The position numbers were made by a program, and so were the translations under genes. The notes below the pieces were generated by a model. That model was not told the origin of the DNA. It ran no database searches and saw only the letters and a program-made list of their open reading frames with translations. This document shows, piece after piece, positions 7,104 to 16,318 of a stretch of 64,000 nucleotides of DNA (position 1 is its first letter; each line of letters starts with the position of its first letter). Source of the stretch: Microbacterium lacus. Lineage in GTDB: Bacteria; Actinomycetota; Actinomycetes; Actinomycetales; Microbacteriaceae. Location: assembly GCF_002812805.1 (NCBI RefSeq), contig NZ_NMUM01000019.1, positions 117,086 through 181,085 of the forward strand, read 5' to 3'.

Positions 7104-7143
7104 ACGAACTCCCCAGCGGCGGACGGGCTCTCGCGAAAATTGG

Positions 7144-7159
7144 ATGGTACCGGTAACAT
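7144..7159. promoter_or_regulatory. LacI-type operator ahead of araD
   Basis: ATGGTACCGGTAACAT is a 16-base palindrome with one mismatch and the central CCGG typical of LacI-family operators. It lies 41 bp past the LacI gene's stop and about 50 bp before the araD start, positioned to block transcription of araDBA. Confidence 0.75.
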
Positions 7160-7211
7160 CGCGAGGGTCGCTCGAACCCGAGGCGACCGCCGCGAGACCG
7201 ATGGAGCCCCC

Positions 7212-7925
7212 GTGAGCACGACCGAAGACCCGAATTCCGTCGAGGCAGCGATCGCCGCCACCCGAATCGAGGTCGCCGCGCTGCATGCGGAGTTGGTGCG
7301 TTACGGCTTGGTGGTGTGGACGGGTGGGAATGTGTCGGGTCGTGTGCCCGGGGCGGACTTGTTCGTGATCAAGCCCAGTGGTGTGTCGTATGACGATCTC
7401 GCTCCGGAGAACATGATTCTGTGCGATCTGGATGGGAACGTCATCGCCGGTACTCCGGGCAGTGATCGTTCTCCGTCGAGTGATACCGCGGCGCATGCGT
7501 ATGTGTATCGGAACATGCCGGATGTGGGTGGTGTGGTGCACACGCATTCGACGTTTGCGGTGGCGTGGGCGGCGCGGGGGGAAGAGATTCCGTGTGTGAT
7601 CACGGGGATGGCGGATGAGTTCGGGGGTCCGATTCCGGTGGGTCCGTTTGCGGTGATCGGGGATGACTCGATCGGCCGCGGCATCGTGGAGACCCTCACG
7701 GGCCACAGGAGCCGTGCGGTGTTGATGCAGAATCATGGGCCGTTCACGATCGGGGTGTCGGCGAAGGATGCGGTGAAGGCGGCGGTGATGTGTGAGGACG
7801 CTGCCCGCACGGTGCACATCGCCCGGGAGGCGGGACCTCTGATCCCGATCCCGCAGGACAAGATCGACGCCCTCTACGGCCGCTACCAAAACGTCTACGG
7901 ACAGAACGAGGACGATCGCCGATGA
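7212..7925 (+). CDS. araD: L-ribulose-5-phosphate 4-epimerase
   Basis: Converts L-ribulose-5-phosphate to D-xylulose-5-phosphate, the last step of L-arabinose entry into the pentose phosphate pathway. Start chosen at the GTG at 7212, preceded by ATGGAG; 237 residues, normal for the family. Class II aldolase-fold features: TGGNVSGRVPG, KPSGVSYDDL, the metal-binding HTHSTFAVAW and NHGPFTIG. ATGA overlap with araB. Oddity: from about 7290 to 7660 and again 7720-7800 the codons are GTG, GGT, GGG, TTG, CAT and GAT rich, unlike the GTC, GGC, CTC, CAC and GAC habit of its neighbours and of its own two ends, suggesting an imported segment. Confidence 0.9.
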   Translation: MSTTEDPNSVEAAIAATRIEVAALHAELVRYGLVVWTGGNVSGRVPGADLFVIKPSGVSYDDLAPENMILCDLDGNVIAGTPGSDRSPSSDTAAHAYVYRNMPDVGGVVHTHSTFAVAWAARGEEIPCVITGMADEFGGPIPVGPFAVIGDDSIGRGIVETLTGHRSRAVLMQNHGPFTIGVSAKDAVKAAVMCEDAARTVHIAREAGPLIPIPQDKIDALYGRYQNVYGQNEDDRR

Positions 7926-9514
7926 CCGAAACATCTGCCGCGGACGCTATCCGCTCCGGCCGAACCGCCCTCGGCATCGAGTTCGGCTCGACCCGCATCA
8001 AGGCGTGCCTCGTCGACGCCGACAACCCGGCCGACGTCCTCGCGGTCGGCGGCTTCGAATGGGAGAACAGCTTCGACGACGGGCGCTGGACCTACGCCCT
8101 CGACGAGGTGTGGACGGGACTTGCCGCCGCCTACGCCGAGTTGAAGACGGATGCCGAGCAGCGCCATGGTGTCAGCCCCGCCACGATCGGCGCCATCGGC
8201 GTCTCGGCCATGATGCACGGCTACCTCGCTTTCGATGCCGACAACGAGCTCCTCGTCCCGTTCCGCACCTGGCGCAACACCTCGACCGGGCCGGCAGCCG
8301 CCGAACTGACGAACCTCTTCGGGGTCAACATCCCGCTCCGCTGGTCGATCGCGCACCTGCACCAGGCGGTGCTCGACGCGGAAGACCATGTCCGCGACAT
8401 CCGCTTCGTCACCACCCTTGCGGGCTACGTGCACTGGCGTCTCACCGGTCGCCGTGTGCTCGGTGTCGGTGATGCGTCCGGCATGTTCCCCATCGATCCG
8501 ACCACCGGCACCTACGACGCCGACATGGTCTCGGCGTACGACTCGTTGGCGGAGGGGCGTCTGCCCGCTCCTCTCGTCGAACTCCTGCCCGATGTCCTCG
8601 CTGCGGGCGTCGACGCCGGTGGGTTGACGACCGAAGGGGCCGCCCTGCTCGACCCGACCGGCGCGCTTGCCCCCGGCATCCCGTTCTGTCCGCCCGAGGG
8701 TGATGCCGGTACCGGGATGGTCGCGACGAACTCCGTCTCGCCCCGCACGGGAAACGTCAGCGCGGGCACCAGCATCTTCGCGATGGTCGTGCTCGAACGC
8801 CCGCTCGCGCAGGTGCACCACGAACTCGACGTCGTCACGACGCCGGCCGGTGACCCCGTCGCGATGGTGCACTGCAACAACGGCGCGAGCGAACTCGCTG
8901 CGTGGGCCAACATGTTCGGTCGCTTCGCCGAGGCAGCCGGAACCCCTCTCGCCGCGGACGCCGTCTACGAGGTCCTGTTCCGTGAGGCACTCGAGGCGGA
9001 ACCGGATGCCGGGGGTCTGCTGGCCTACAACTACCTCGCGGGCGAGCCGATCGCCGGGCTCGATGCGGGGCGTCCGCTCGTCGTTCGCACCCCCGACTCG
9101 CGCCCCACGCTGGGCAACTTTGCGCGGGCCCAGCTCTACGCCGTCTTCGGCACCCTGAGCCTCGGGATGCGCGTGCTGCGTGGCGAGCGCGTCGCGGTCG
9201 ACACCATGTATGCGCACGGGGGTATGTTCCGTACGGCCCGTGTCGCGCAACGTTTTCTCGCTGCCGCGATCGATGCGCCGGTCGCTGTCGCAGCGACGGC
9301 ATCGGAGGGTGGCGCGTGGGGCATCGCGGTGCTCGCGGCCTACCTCGACGCGGCCGACGCCCCGCTCGACGCCTACCTGGCCGACCACGTCTTCACCGCG
9401 ACCGGGTTCGAGACCGTCGCGCCCGACCCCGACGACCTCGTCGGATACGCCACCTACCTCACGCGCTACGAAGCCGGGCTCGCCATCGAGCACGCCGCCG
9501 TCGCAGCGCTCTGA
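7922..9514 (+). CDS. araB: Ribulokinase (FGGY family)
   Basis: Phosphorylates L-ribulose with ATP in the cytoplasm. 530 residues, in the usual ribulokinase range. FGGY features: the N-terminal ATPase loop IEFGSTRIKACLVD, ISVSAMMHGYLAF-like substrate region (GVSAMMHGYLAFD), RTWRNTST, and the C-terminal nucleotide-binding GGMFRTARVAQRFLAAAI with the following Ser/Gly turn TASEGGAWG. Translationally coupled to araD (ATGA) and 23 bp ahead of araA. Position between epimerase and isomerase genes fixes the substrate as L-ribulose rather than xylulose; a dedicated xylulokinase lies 4 kb downstream. Confidence 0.88.
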   Translation: MTETSAADAIRSGRTALGIEFGSTRIKACLVDADNPADVLAVGGFEWENSFDDGRWTYALDEVWTGLAAAYAELKTDAEQRHGVSPATIGAIGVSAMMHGYLAFDADNELLVPFRTWRNTSTGPAAAELTNLFGVNIPLRWSIAHLHQAVLDAEDHVRDIRFVTTLAGYVHWRLTGRRVLGVGDASGMFPIDPTTGTYDADMVSAYDSLAEGRLPAPLVELLPDVLAAGVDAGGLTTEGAALLDPTGALAPGIPFCPPEGDAGTGMVATNSVSPRTGNVSAGTSIFAMVVLERPLAQVHHELDVVTTPAGDPVAMVHCNNGASELAAWANMFGRFAEAAGTPLAADAVYEVLFREALEAEPDAGGLLAYNYLAGEPIAGLDAGRPLVVRTPDSRPTLGNFARAQLYAVFGTLSLGMRVLRGERVAVDTMYAHGGMFRTARVAQRFLAAAIDAPVAVAATASEGGAWGIAVLAAYLDAADAPLDAYLADHVFTATGFETVAPDPDDLVGYATYLTRYEAGLAIEHAAVAAL

Positions 9515-9537
9515 CTCCACACCGAAAGTAGAACTCC

Positions 9538-11052
9538 ATGACTCGCACTCCTCTCTCCACCTCGCTCGAGCCCTACGAGGTCTGGTTCGTCACCGGCAGC
9601 CAGAACCTCTACGGCGAAGAGACGCTCCGCCAGGTCGCCGACCAGTCGCAGGGCGTCGTCGCCCAGCTCGAGGGTCACGTCCCGGTCAAGGTCGTCTGGA
9701 AGCCCGTGCTGAAGGATGCCGACAGCATCCGCCGCCTCGCGCTCGAAGCCAACGCCGCCGACAACGTCATCGGCCTGATCGCCTGGATGCACACCTTCAG
9801 CCCCGCGAAGATGTGGATCGGCGGGCTCGACGCCCTGCAGAAGCCACTGCTGCACCTTCACACACAGGCGAACGTCGAGCTGCCGTGGGCAGACATCGAC
9901 TTCGACTTCATGAACCTCAACCAGGCCGCGCACGGCGACCGCGAGTTCGGTTACATCCAGACGCGTCTGGGCGTCGCCCGCAAGACCGTCGTCGGACACG
10001 CATCCGACGCCCGTGTGCGCGCCGAGATCGAGTCGTGGCAGCGCGCGGCCGCGGGCTGGGCGGCCTCGCGCAGCCTCAAGCTCGCCCGTTTCGGCGACAA
10101 CATGCGCTACGTCGCCGTGACCGAGGGAGATAAGACCGAGGCCGAGCTGCGGTTCGGCGTGCAGGTCAACACGTGGGGTGTCAATGAGCTGGCGGATGCG
10201 GTGGCCGCTGCATCCGAATCCGACATCGACGCGCTCGTCGCGCTATATGAAGAGGAGTACGACGTCGTGCTCGAGCTGCGTGCCGGGGGAGAGCGCCACC
10301 AGTCGCTGCGCGATGGTGCCGCGATCGAGCTCGGTCTTCGCTCGTTCCTCGAGGAGGGTGGCTTCGGCGCCTTCACGACGAGCTTCGAAGACCTCGGTGC
10401 GCTGAAGCAGTTGCCGGGCCTCGCGGTCCAGCGTCTGATGGCCGAGGGCTACGGCTTCGGTGCCGAGGGCGACTGGAAGACGGCCATCCTCGTCCGGGTA
10501 GCGAACGTCATGGGCGCGGGCCTGCCCGGTGGGGCGAGCCTGATGGAGGACTACACCTACGACCTCGTGCCCGGCAGCGAGCGGATCCTCGGGGCACACA
10601 TGCTCGAGGTGTCGCCGTCGCTGTCATCGCAGAAGGCGCGGCTCGAGATCCACCCGCTCGGTATCGGCGGCAAGGAAGACCCCGTGCGCCTGGTGTTCAC
10701 GGCCGACCCCGGCCCCGCGGTCGTCGTCGCGATGAGCGACATGCGCGACCGCTTCCGACTCGTCGCGAACGTCGTCGAGAACGTCGAGGCGCCGGACCTG
10801 CCCAACCTGCCGGTAGGGCGCGCCGTGTGGAAGCCGCAGCCCGATTTCGCGACGAGCGCCGCGGCCTGGCTGACGGCCGGTGCCGCGCACCACACCGTCA
10901 TGACGACCGCCGTGGGCATCGAGGTCTTCCGCGACTTCGCCGAGATCGCCAAGACCGAGTTGCTCGTGATCGACGACGAGACCACGTTGCGCGGGTTCCA
11001 GCAAGAGGTGCGCTGGAATCAGGCGTACTACCGCCTGGCTCAGGGCCTGTAA
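9538..11052 (+). CDS. araA: L-arabinose isomerase
   Basis: Interconverts L-arabinose and L-ribulose using Mn2+. 504 residues, standard length. Opens with [18 protein letters not shown], the family signature, then [14 protein letters not shown], the [20 protein letters not shown] active-site stretch and [19 protein letters not shown] near the C-terminus. It ends the araDBA operon and converges with the ROK repressor gene, one base apart. Order here is D-B-A, different from the B-A-D and B-D-A orders common elsewhere. Confidence 0.95.
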   Translation: MTRTPLSTSLEPYEVWFVTGSQNLYGEETLRQVADQSQGVVAQLEGHVPVKVVWKPVLKDADSIRRLALEANAADNVIGLIAWMHTFSPAKMWIGGLDALQKPLLHLHTQANVELPWADIDFDFMNLNQAAHGDREFGYIQTRLGVARKTVVGHASDARVRAEIESWQRAAAGWAASRSLKLARFGDNMRYVAVTEGDKTEAELRFGVQVNTWGVNELADAVAAASESDIDALVALYEEEYDVVLELRAGGERHQSLRDGAAIELGLRSFLEEGGFGAFTTSFEDLGALKQLPGLAVQRLMAEGYGFGAEGDWKTAILVRVANVMGAGLPGGASLMEDYTYDLVPGSERILGAHMLEVSPSLSSQKARLEIHPLGIGGKEDPVRLVFTADPGPAVVVAMSDMRDRFRLVANVVENVEAPDLPNLPVGRAVWKPQPDFATSAAAWLTAGAAHHTVMTTAVGIEVFRDFAEIAKTELLVIDDETTLRGFQQEVRWNQAYYRLAQGL

Positions 11053-11053
11053 G

Positions 11054-12268
11054 TCAGGGCGTTTCGACTCGCTGCGCTCGCTCACGATCGGTGGGCGCCG
11101 CCAGCGCGCCTACGGGGTCATCGAGTAACCGGGCGAAGGCCGCCTCTGCCGCACCGACCAAGAGGCGGTCTTCGCCCAGCGCAGCCGAGCGGATGTCGAC
11201 GTCCTCTCCCGCGGCCGGCATCGACAGGGCTCGCACGTCCTCGAGCAGTTCGCCGGTGCCGCCCTCGGCGATCGTCGCGAGAAAGCCGCCCAGCACGATC
11301 AGCTGCGGATTGAGCACGTTCACGGCGTTCGCGAGCGCCGTGGACAGGATGCGTCGCTGCCGCGCGATCTCGTCGCGCGCGTCGGGCAGGGTGCTGGCCG
11401 CGAGAGCGGCGGCGAGGGTCGGTTCGTCGGCGCTCGCCAGGCCAGCGACCGCGAGCAGGCGCACTCGGCTGACCTCGTCTTCGAGGACGCCGTCCCCGGC
11501 GAGCCGGTCCGCGCTCGACGGTATGCCCGGTCGGTTCTGCCCGAACTCACCGGCGTAACCCGAGGCCCCGGCCACGGGCATCCCGTGCACGATCAGGCCA
11601 CCACCGATACCGCTCGCGCCGCCATTCAGGTAGACGAGATTGTCGATGCCGCGACCCGCGCCGAACAGGTGCTCGGCGATCGCGCCGAGGGATGCGTCAT
11701 TGCCGACCACGATCGGTAGGCCCGTCGCTTCGGCCGCGAGTTCGTGCAGCGGCACATCGTGCCACTCGAGGTGCGGGGCGTTCCGCACCATCCCGTCGGC
11801 GCCGCGCACCAGCCCGGGTACCGCAAAACCGAGTCCCACGAGCCGCGCGTCCCTCAACGCGTCCGCGCGCCAGAGCTCGATCGTTTCGGCGACCAGCCGC
11901 ACCGTCTCGGCCGGAGTGAGCAGGTGGTCGACCTCTATGCGGCGGCGGGCGGCGACCGTCCCATCGAGTCGTACGGCAGCGATGGCGAGGGCATCGACCT
12001 CGGGATTCGCGGCGATCGCCATGATCGACGGATGCGTCACCACGACCGGAGACGGACGTCCCGCGCGCGTCGACGGAGCCGGCGGAAGCTCTTCTGCCAG
12101 GCCGATCGAGGCGAGTTCCGCAACCAGGTCGGCGATCGTCGAGCGGTTGAGTCCGGTTGTCGCCGTCAACTGCGCGCGCGACTGGGGGCCCGCCAGATGC
12201 AGGATCCGCACCAAACGCGCGAGGTTCGCTCGACGCACGGCTTCGAACGTCGTCGCGCGGTCGGTCAT
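11054..12268 (-). CDS. xylR: ROK-family transcriptional repressor, XylR type
   Basis: Start chosen at the ATG at 12268 (MTDRATTFEAVRRANLARLV) because the 20 codons before it overlap the operator region. 404 residues: winged-helix N-terminus (LTATTGLNRSTIADLVAELA) and a ROK sugar-kinase-like domain (GFAVPGLVRG, VVGNDASLGAIAEHLFG, GGASGIGGGLIVHG). The cysteine zinc motif CxCG-xxGCxE usual in ROK proteins is absent; this stretch has no cysteine. Divergent from xylA with a dyad in the 88-bp gap, so it very probably represses xylAB-galM and responds to xylose, as XylR does in Firmicutes and actinobacteria. Confidence 0.85.
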   Translation of the reverse strand: MTDRATTFEAVRRANLARLVRILHLAGPQSRAQLTATTGLNRSTIADLVAELASIGLAEELPPAPSTRAGRPSPVVVTHPSIMAIAANPEVDALAIAAVRLDGTVAARRRIEVDHLLTPAETVRLVAETIELWRADALRDARLVGLGFAVPGLVRGADGMVRNAPHLEWHDVPLHELAAEATGLPIVVGNDASLGAIAEHLFGAGRGIDNLVYLNGGASGIGGGLIVHGMPVAGASGYAGEFGQNRPGIPSSADRLAGDGVLEDEVSRVRLLAVAGLASADEPTLAAALAASTLPDARDEIARQRRILSTALANAVNVLNPQLIVLGGFLATIAEGGTGELLEDVRALSMPAAGEDVDIRSAALGEDRLLVGAAEAAFARLLDDPVGALAAPTDRERAQRVETP

Positions 12269-12311
12269 CGCACCAGCGTAGGGGGTCGCCGCGTCCGACG
12301 GAATGGTATAG

Positions 12312-12326
12312 GTTGTGTTCAACAAC
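12312..12326. promoter_or_regulatory. Probable XylR operator
   Basis: GTTGT-GTTCA-ACAAC is a perfect 5+5+5 dyad, close in form to XylR/ROK operators (GTTnnnnnnAAC types). It overlaps a -10-like TATAGG (12307-12312) and lies 30 bp before the xylA ATG, where bound repressor would block xylA and possibly its own divergent promoter. Confidence 0.65.
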
Positions 12327-12356
12327 ATTTCCGTTCAGCGAGGATCAGGATCACCC

Positions 12357-13553
12357 ATGAGCACCCCTACGCCCACGCCCGCCGACAAGTTCTCCTTCGG
12401 CCTCTGGACCGTCGGCTACAACGGGACCGACCCGTTCGGTGGCCCGACGCGTCCGCCCCTCGACACCGTGCACGCCGTGGAGAAGCTCGCCGAACTCGGC
12501 GCGTATGGCCTGACCTTCCACGACGACGACCTCTTCGCCTTCGGTTCGACCGAAGCCGAGCGCGAGAAAGAGATCGACCGGCTGAAGGGCGCACTCGCCG
12601 ACACCGGCATGATCGTGCCGATGGTCACGACCAACCTCTTCAGCGCCCCTGTCTTCAAGGACGGCGGCTTCACGTCGAACGACCGCGGCGTCCGTCGCTT
12701 CGCTCTCCGCAAGGTTTTCCGCCAGCTCGACCTGGGCGCCGAACTCGGCGCCAAGACGTTCGTCATGTGGGGCGGCCGCGAGGGTGCCGAGTACGACGCC
12801 GCGAAGGACATCCGCGCCGCGCTCGAGCGCTACCGTGAGGCCGTCAACCTGCTCGGCGACTACGTGATCGACAAGGGTTACGACATCCGCTTCGCCATCG
12901 AGCCCAAGCCCAACGAGCCGCGCGGCGACATCCTGCTGCCGACGCTGGGTCACGCCCTCGCGTTCATCGACTCGCTCGAGCGTCCCGAACTCGTCGGCCT
13001 CAACCCCGAGGTCGGGCACGAGCAGATGGCGGGCCTGAACTTCGCCGCGGGCATCGCCCAGGCGCTGTACCACGGCAAGCTCTTCCACATCGACCTGAAC
13101 GGCCAGCGCGGCATCAAATACGACCAGGACCTGGTGTTCGGTCACGGCGACCTGCACAACGCGTTCGCGCTCGTCGACCTGCTTGAAAACGGCGGACCCG
13201 GCGGTACGCCCGCCTACGACGGCCCCCGACACTTCGACTACAAGCCGAGTCGCACCGAGGACGAGACGGGAGTCTGGGACTCGGCAGCGGCCAACATGCG
13301 CACCTACCTGCTGCTCAAGGAGCGTGCCGCGGCCTTCCGCGCCGACCCCGAGGTGCAGGAGGCGCTCGAGGCTTCGCGTGTGCCCGAGCTCTCGGTGCCG
13401 ACGCTGAACGAGGGCGAGTCGTACGACGACTTCCTCGCGGACCGCTCGGCATACGAGGACTTCGACACCGACGCCTACCTGGGTGGCAAGGGCTTCGGCT
13501 TCGTCCGCCTGCAGCAGCTCGCGACCGAGCACCTGCTCGGCGCCCGCGGCTGA
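12357..13553 (+). CDS. xylA: Xylose isomerase
   Basis: Converts D-xylose to D-xylulose with Mg2+ or Mn2+. 398 residues from the ATG at 12357 ([29 protein letters not shown] before it), the length of the short actinomycete class. Catalytic His and acid cluster [14 protein letters not shown], active-site Lys region [18 protein letters not shown], metal-binding [13 protein letters not shown] and the second metal site [15 protein letters not shown] are all intact. First gene of xylA-xylB-galM, divergent from the ROK repressor. Confidence 0.97.
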   Translation: MSTPTPTPADKFSFGLWTVGYNGTDPFGGPTRPPLDTVHAVEKLAELGAYGLTFHDDDLFAFGSTEAEREKEIDRLKGALADTGMIVPMVTTNLFSAPVFKDGGFTSNDRGVRRFALRKVFRQLDLGAELGAKTFVMWGGREGAEYDAAKDIRAALERYREAVNLLGDYVIDKGYDIRFAIEPKPNEPRGDILLPTLGHALAFIDSLERPELVGLNPEVGHEQMAGLNFAAGIAQALYHGKLFHIDLNGQRGIKYDQDLVFGHGDLHNAFALVDLLENGGPGGTPAYDGPRHFDYKPSRTEDETGVWDSAAANMRTYLLLKERAAAFRADPEVQEALEASRVPELSVPTLNEGESYDDFLADRSAYEDFDTDAYLGGKGFGFVRLQQLATEHLLGARG

Positions 13554-13562
13554 GGAGAGCAA

Positions 13563-14963
13563 ATGACGCTCGTCGCGGGGGTCGATTCGTCGACGCAGTC
13601 GTGCAAGGTCGTCATCGCGGATGCCTCGACCGGCCGGATCGTTCGCACCGGCCGGTCGGCGCATCCGGATGGCACCGAGGTCGACGCGGAGGCGTGGTGG
13701 AACGCTCTGCAGGCCGCGATCGTCGACGCCGGTGGGCTCGACGACGTGGCATCGGTGTCGATCGCGGGTCAGCAGCACGGCATGGTCGTGCTGGATGCGC
13801 AGGGCGCGGTCATCCGTCCCGCCCTGCTCTGGAACGACACGCGTTCGGCCGTGGCGGCACGCCAGCTCATCGCGGAGGTCGGGGCTGACACGTATGCGGA
13901 GCGGACGGGCGTCGTGCCCGTTGCCTCTTTCACCGCGACGAAGTTGCGCTGGCTGCGCGACACCGAACCCGAGAACGCGGCCCGCGTCGCGGCAGTGGCG
14001 TTGCCGCACGACTGGCTGACGTGGCGCTTGCGCGGGTACGGCCCGGCGGGATCGCCCCTCGGCCCCGTGCTCGACGAGCTCGTGACGGATCGGTCGGATG
14101 CCAGTGGCACCGCCTATTGGGGCTCCGCCGGCTATCAGCCCGACCTGTTCGAACGCGCGCTGGGTCACGCGGCCGTGCTGCCACGTGTGCTGGGTCCGCT
14201 CGAGCGCGCGGGTACAACGCCGAGCGGGCTCGTCATCGGCCCCGGCGCGGGGGATAACGCAGGCGCGGCCCTGGGTCTCGGTGCCACGGGCGGCGACGGC
14301 GTCATCTCGATCGGTACATCGGGAACGGTTTTCGCCGTCACGGAGACTCCGATCGCGGATGCCTCGGGTACGGTCGCCGGCTTCGCCGACGCCACAGGAC
14401 GGTTCTTGCCGCTCGTCGCAACGCTCAACGCGGCGCGCGTCCTGGATGCTTTCGGCGGGCTGCTCGGGGTCGATCACGATGAGCTCGGTCGCCTCGCGCT
14501 CGAGGCGGCACCGGGGCCGAAAAGTCCTGTGCTCGTGCCGTACTTCGAGGGTGAACGAACGCCGAATCTGCCGGATGCCACGGCATCCCTGTCGGGTCTG
14601 ACGCTCGCCGGTACGACGAGGCCGGCGATCGCGCGCGCGGCGATAGAAGGCATGCTCTGCGGTCTGGCCGCGGGTCTCGACGCGATCCGCGAACAGGGGG
14701 TCGAGCTTCACCGTCTGCTGCTGATCGGCGGCGCGGCTCGAAATCCCGCGGTATCGGCGATCGCCGCGCAGGTTTTCGACCTGCCGATCGTGGTACCGGC
14801 GCCGGGCGAGTACGTCGCCCTCGGCGCGGCACGTCAAGCCGCAGCCGTCCTCGCGGGTGACTGGCCCGACTGGGCCGCATCCGGCGAGATCGAGGTGCCC
14901 GTCGACACCCGAGCCGACATCCGCGCGCGGTACGCGCACGCCGCGCTAGGGTTCCGTCCGTGA
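13563..14963 (+). CDS. xylB: Xylulokinase (FGGY family)
   Basis: Phosphorylates D-xylulose. 466 residues. FGGY features: [18 protein letters not shown] at the start, [13 protein letters not shown] in the substrate site, [10 protein letters not shown], the C-terminal [14 protein letters not shown] and [26 protein letters not shown] ribosome site lies in the 9-bp gap after xylA, and the stop overlaps the GTG of the next gene. Paired with xylA it completes D-xylose conversion to xylulose-5-phosphate. Confidence 0.95.
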   Translation: MTLVAGVDSSTQSCKVVIADASTGRIVRTGRSAHPDGTEVDAEAWWNALQAAIVDAGGLDDVASVSIAGQQHGMVVLDAQGAVIRPALLWNDTRSAVAARQLIAEVGADTYAERTGVVPVASFTATKLRWLRDTEPENAARVAAVALPHDWLTWRLRGYGPAGSPLGPVLDELVTDRSDASGTAYWGSAGYQPDLFERALGHAAVLPRVLGPLERAGTTPSGLVIGPGAGDNAGAALGLGATGGDGVISIGTSGTVFAVTETPIADASGTVAGFADATGRFLPLVATLNAARVLDAFGGLLGVDHDELGRLALEAAPGPKSPVLVPYFEGERTPNLPDATASLSGLTLAGTTRPAIARAAIEGMLCGLAAGLDAIREQGVELHRLLLIGGAARNPAVSAIAAQVFDLPIVVPAPGEYVALGAARQAAAVLAGDWPDWAASGEIEVPVDTRADIRARYAHAALGFRP

Positions 14964-15904
14964 CTCCGAGAGAACGACGCCCCGCATCCGGCACCCAGCA
15001 CTTGCTGCGATCGGGTGACTATCAAGCGGTCGTCGCGAGTGTCGGAGCCTCCTTGCGGGTCCTGCGTCACAGCGGGCCCATGGGTGAACGCGATCTCGTC
15101 GTGCCCTTCGACGCCGACGAGGTCCGGCCCGCCTATCGCGGCGTGACTCTCGCGCCCTGGCCCAACCGGATCGTCGACGGTCGCTATCGCTTCGGAGGGA
15201 TCGATCACGTCTTGCCGCTGACCGAGCCGGAGCGCGGTCATGCCCTGCACGGGCTGGTTTCGTGGCTCGATTTCGAGGCCGTCGACAAGGGCGCCGATCA
15301 CGTCACGCTCGCCGCCGAGATCGAACCGCAGACGGGCTATCCGTGGCGGATCTGTATCGAGTCGACCTTCCGCCTGAGCGAGGGGGGCCTCGAGCAGACC
15401 GTCACGGGAACGAACATGTCCGACACGGTCGCCCCATTCGGCATCAGCGGGCACCCCTACCTCGTTGCGGGCCCAGGACGCGTGGACGACTGGACGCTGG
15501 AGCTGCCCGCCGATGTCGTCCTCGGTGTCACGGAGGACCGTCTCATCCCCACGACCGAGCAAGATGTCGACGCACACGACGCCCGTTGCTTCGATTTTCG
15601 TCGGCCGCGCCGCATCGGTGATGCGCGCATCGACCACGCCTTCACGGGGCTGCGGTGGGACGACGGAATGGCTCGTGTGCGTGTGACGGATGCCTCGGGG
15701 TCCGGTGTCTCCCTTGCTTGGGATGGGGCGTGCCCCTGGGTGCAGGTGCACACGGCGGATATGCCCGGGCGTGCGACCGATCGGATCGGATTGGCCGTCG
15801 AGCCGATGACCTGCCCACCCGACGCTTTTAATTCTGAGAACTCTCTCATATACCTTGACCCCGCATCCCGGGCCGGGGGAAGCTGGACCATCGCGTCGAT
15901 CTGA
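14960..15904 (+). CDS. galM: Aldose 1-epimerase (mutarotase)
   Basis: 314 residues starting at a GTG that overlaps the xylB stop as GTGA, so translation is coupled. Mutarotase-fold features: [25 protein letters not shown] with the substrate His, [14 protein letters not shown] with the catalytic His, DHAFTGL, and [12 protein letters not shown] containing the catalytic Glu. It interconverts alpha and beta anomers of aldoses; in this operon the natural substrate is probably xylose (or another pentose released from plant polysaccharide), giving xylose isomerase the anomer it needs. It closes the operon, and a terminator follows at 16141. Confidence 0.88.
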   Translation: MTPRERRPASGTQHLLRSGDYQAVVASVGASLRVLRHSGPMGERDLVVPFDADEVRPAYRGVTLAPWPNRIVDGRYRFGGIDHVLPLTEPERGHALHGLVSWLDFEAVDKGADHVTLAAEIEPQTGYPWRICIESTFRLSEGGLEQTVTGTNMSDTVAPFGISGHPYLVAGPGRVDDWTLELPADVVLGVTEDRLIPTTEQDVDAHDARCFDFRRPRRIGDARIDHAFTGLRWDDGMARVRVTDASGSGVSLAWDGACPWVQVHTADMPGRATDRIGLAVEPMTCPPDAFNSENSLIYLDPASRAGGSWTIASI

Positions 15905-15964
15905 ACAAGATCCCGCGACAAACTTTCCCTCGCAAGAGCTTCCCGATTCGGTGTTTTGACGATT

Positions 15965-16017
15965 TGTCCACCGAAAAGGGGACATAAATTTATGATTTGT
16001 CCCCCAAAAGGGGGACA
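15965..16017. repeat. Paired palindromic repeat (TGTCC...GGACA)
   Basis: Two 20-base palindromes: TGTCCACCGAAAAGGGGACA (15965-15984) and the perfect TGTCCCCCAAAAGGGGGACA (15998-16017), separated by the AT-rich 13 bases TAAATTTATGATT. A third relative, TGTCCACCGAAAGGGGGACA, is at 27419-27438. All three are intergenic. The form suggests a repetitive extragenic palindrome family or leftover insertion-element ends. Confidence 0.7.
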
Positions 16018-16140
16018 TACCTTGCGTGCGCGGTGGGGTTATGCTCGTTCTAGCTCCTTCTGAAGCATTCGAACCGACGTCCCCAGCGTTGGGCGGGCCG
16101 TTTCCCCAAGCGGTTCTGCGATCGGATGGGAAGGAAGCGG

Positions 16141-16198
16141 GGCCCCCTCGAGTCGCCCAGTCCCCAATGGGCCACCCGAGGGGGCCAATTCTTTTCTT
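16141..16198 (+). terminator. Intrinsic terminator after the xyl operon
   Basis: Outer arms GGCCCCCTCG (16141-16150) and CGAGGGGGCC (16177-16186) with an inner GCCCA/TGGGC stem, followed by AATTCTTTTCTTC. This is a classical hairpin plus T-tract on the plus strand, 237 bp past galM and before the next gene. Confidence 0.75.
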
Positions 16199-16318
16199 CG
16201 GCCCTCCCCGCGACTCACGAGGCGCAACCGTCCACAGGACGCCGGTTCTTCTCCTTGCCGGCACGCGATGACCTGTCAGGATGGGTCGCATCCGTCCGTG
16301 TGATCGAAGAGAGCCACT

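Larger units (their letters stand above)
15905..16318. other. Non-coding gap with two palindromes and a terminator
   Basis: 414 bp without a supported gene. It holds a pair of related palindromes (15965-16017), noticeably A+T rich around them, and a GC-rich hairpin with a T-rich tail (16141-16198). A short frame at 16026-16271 has no ribosome site and no family resemblance. Confidence 0.6.

Noticed and set aside
12351..14939. An 862-codon open frame on the minus strand opposite xylA and xylB
   Set aside because: It is antisense to two fully conserved enzymes; long antisense frames are expected at this GC content. The product is Arg/Asp/Gly-rich without any family feature. Similar frames opposite araB (7895-9520), nusG (58600-59562) and the IS256 transposase (62469-63908) were rejected for the same reason.
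16026..16271. An 81-codon frame between galM and the membrane protein gene
   Set aside because: It covers a terminator hairpin, has no ribosome site and no recognisable product.
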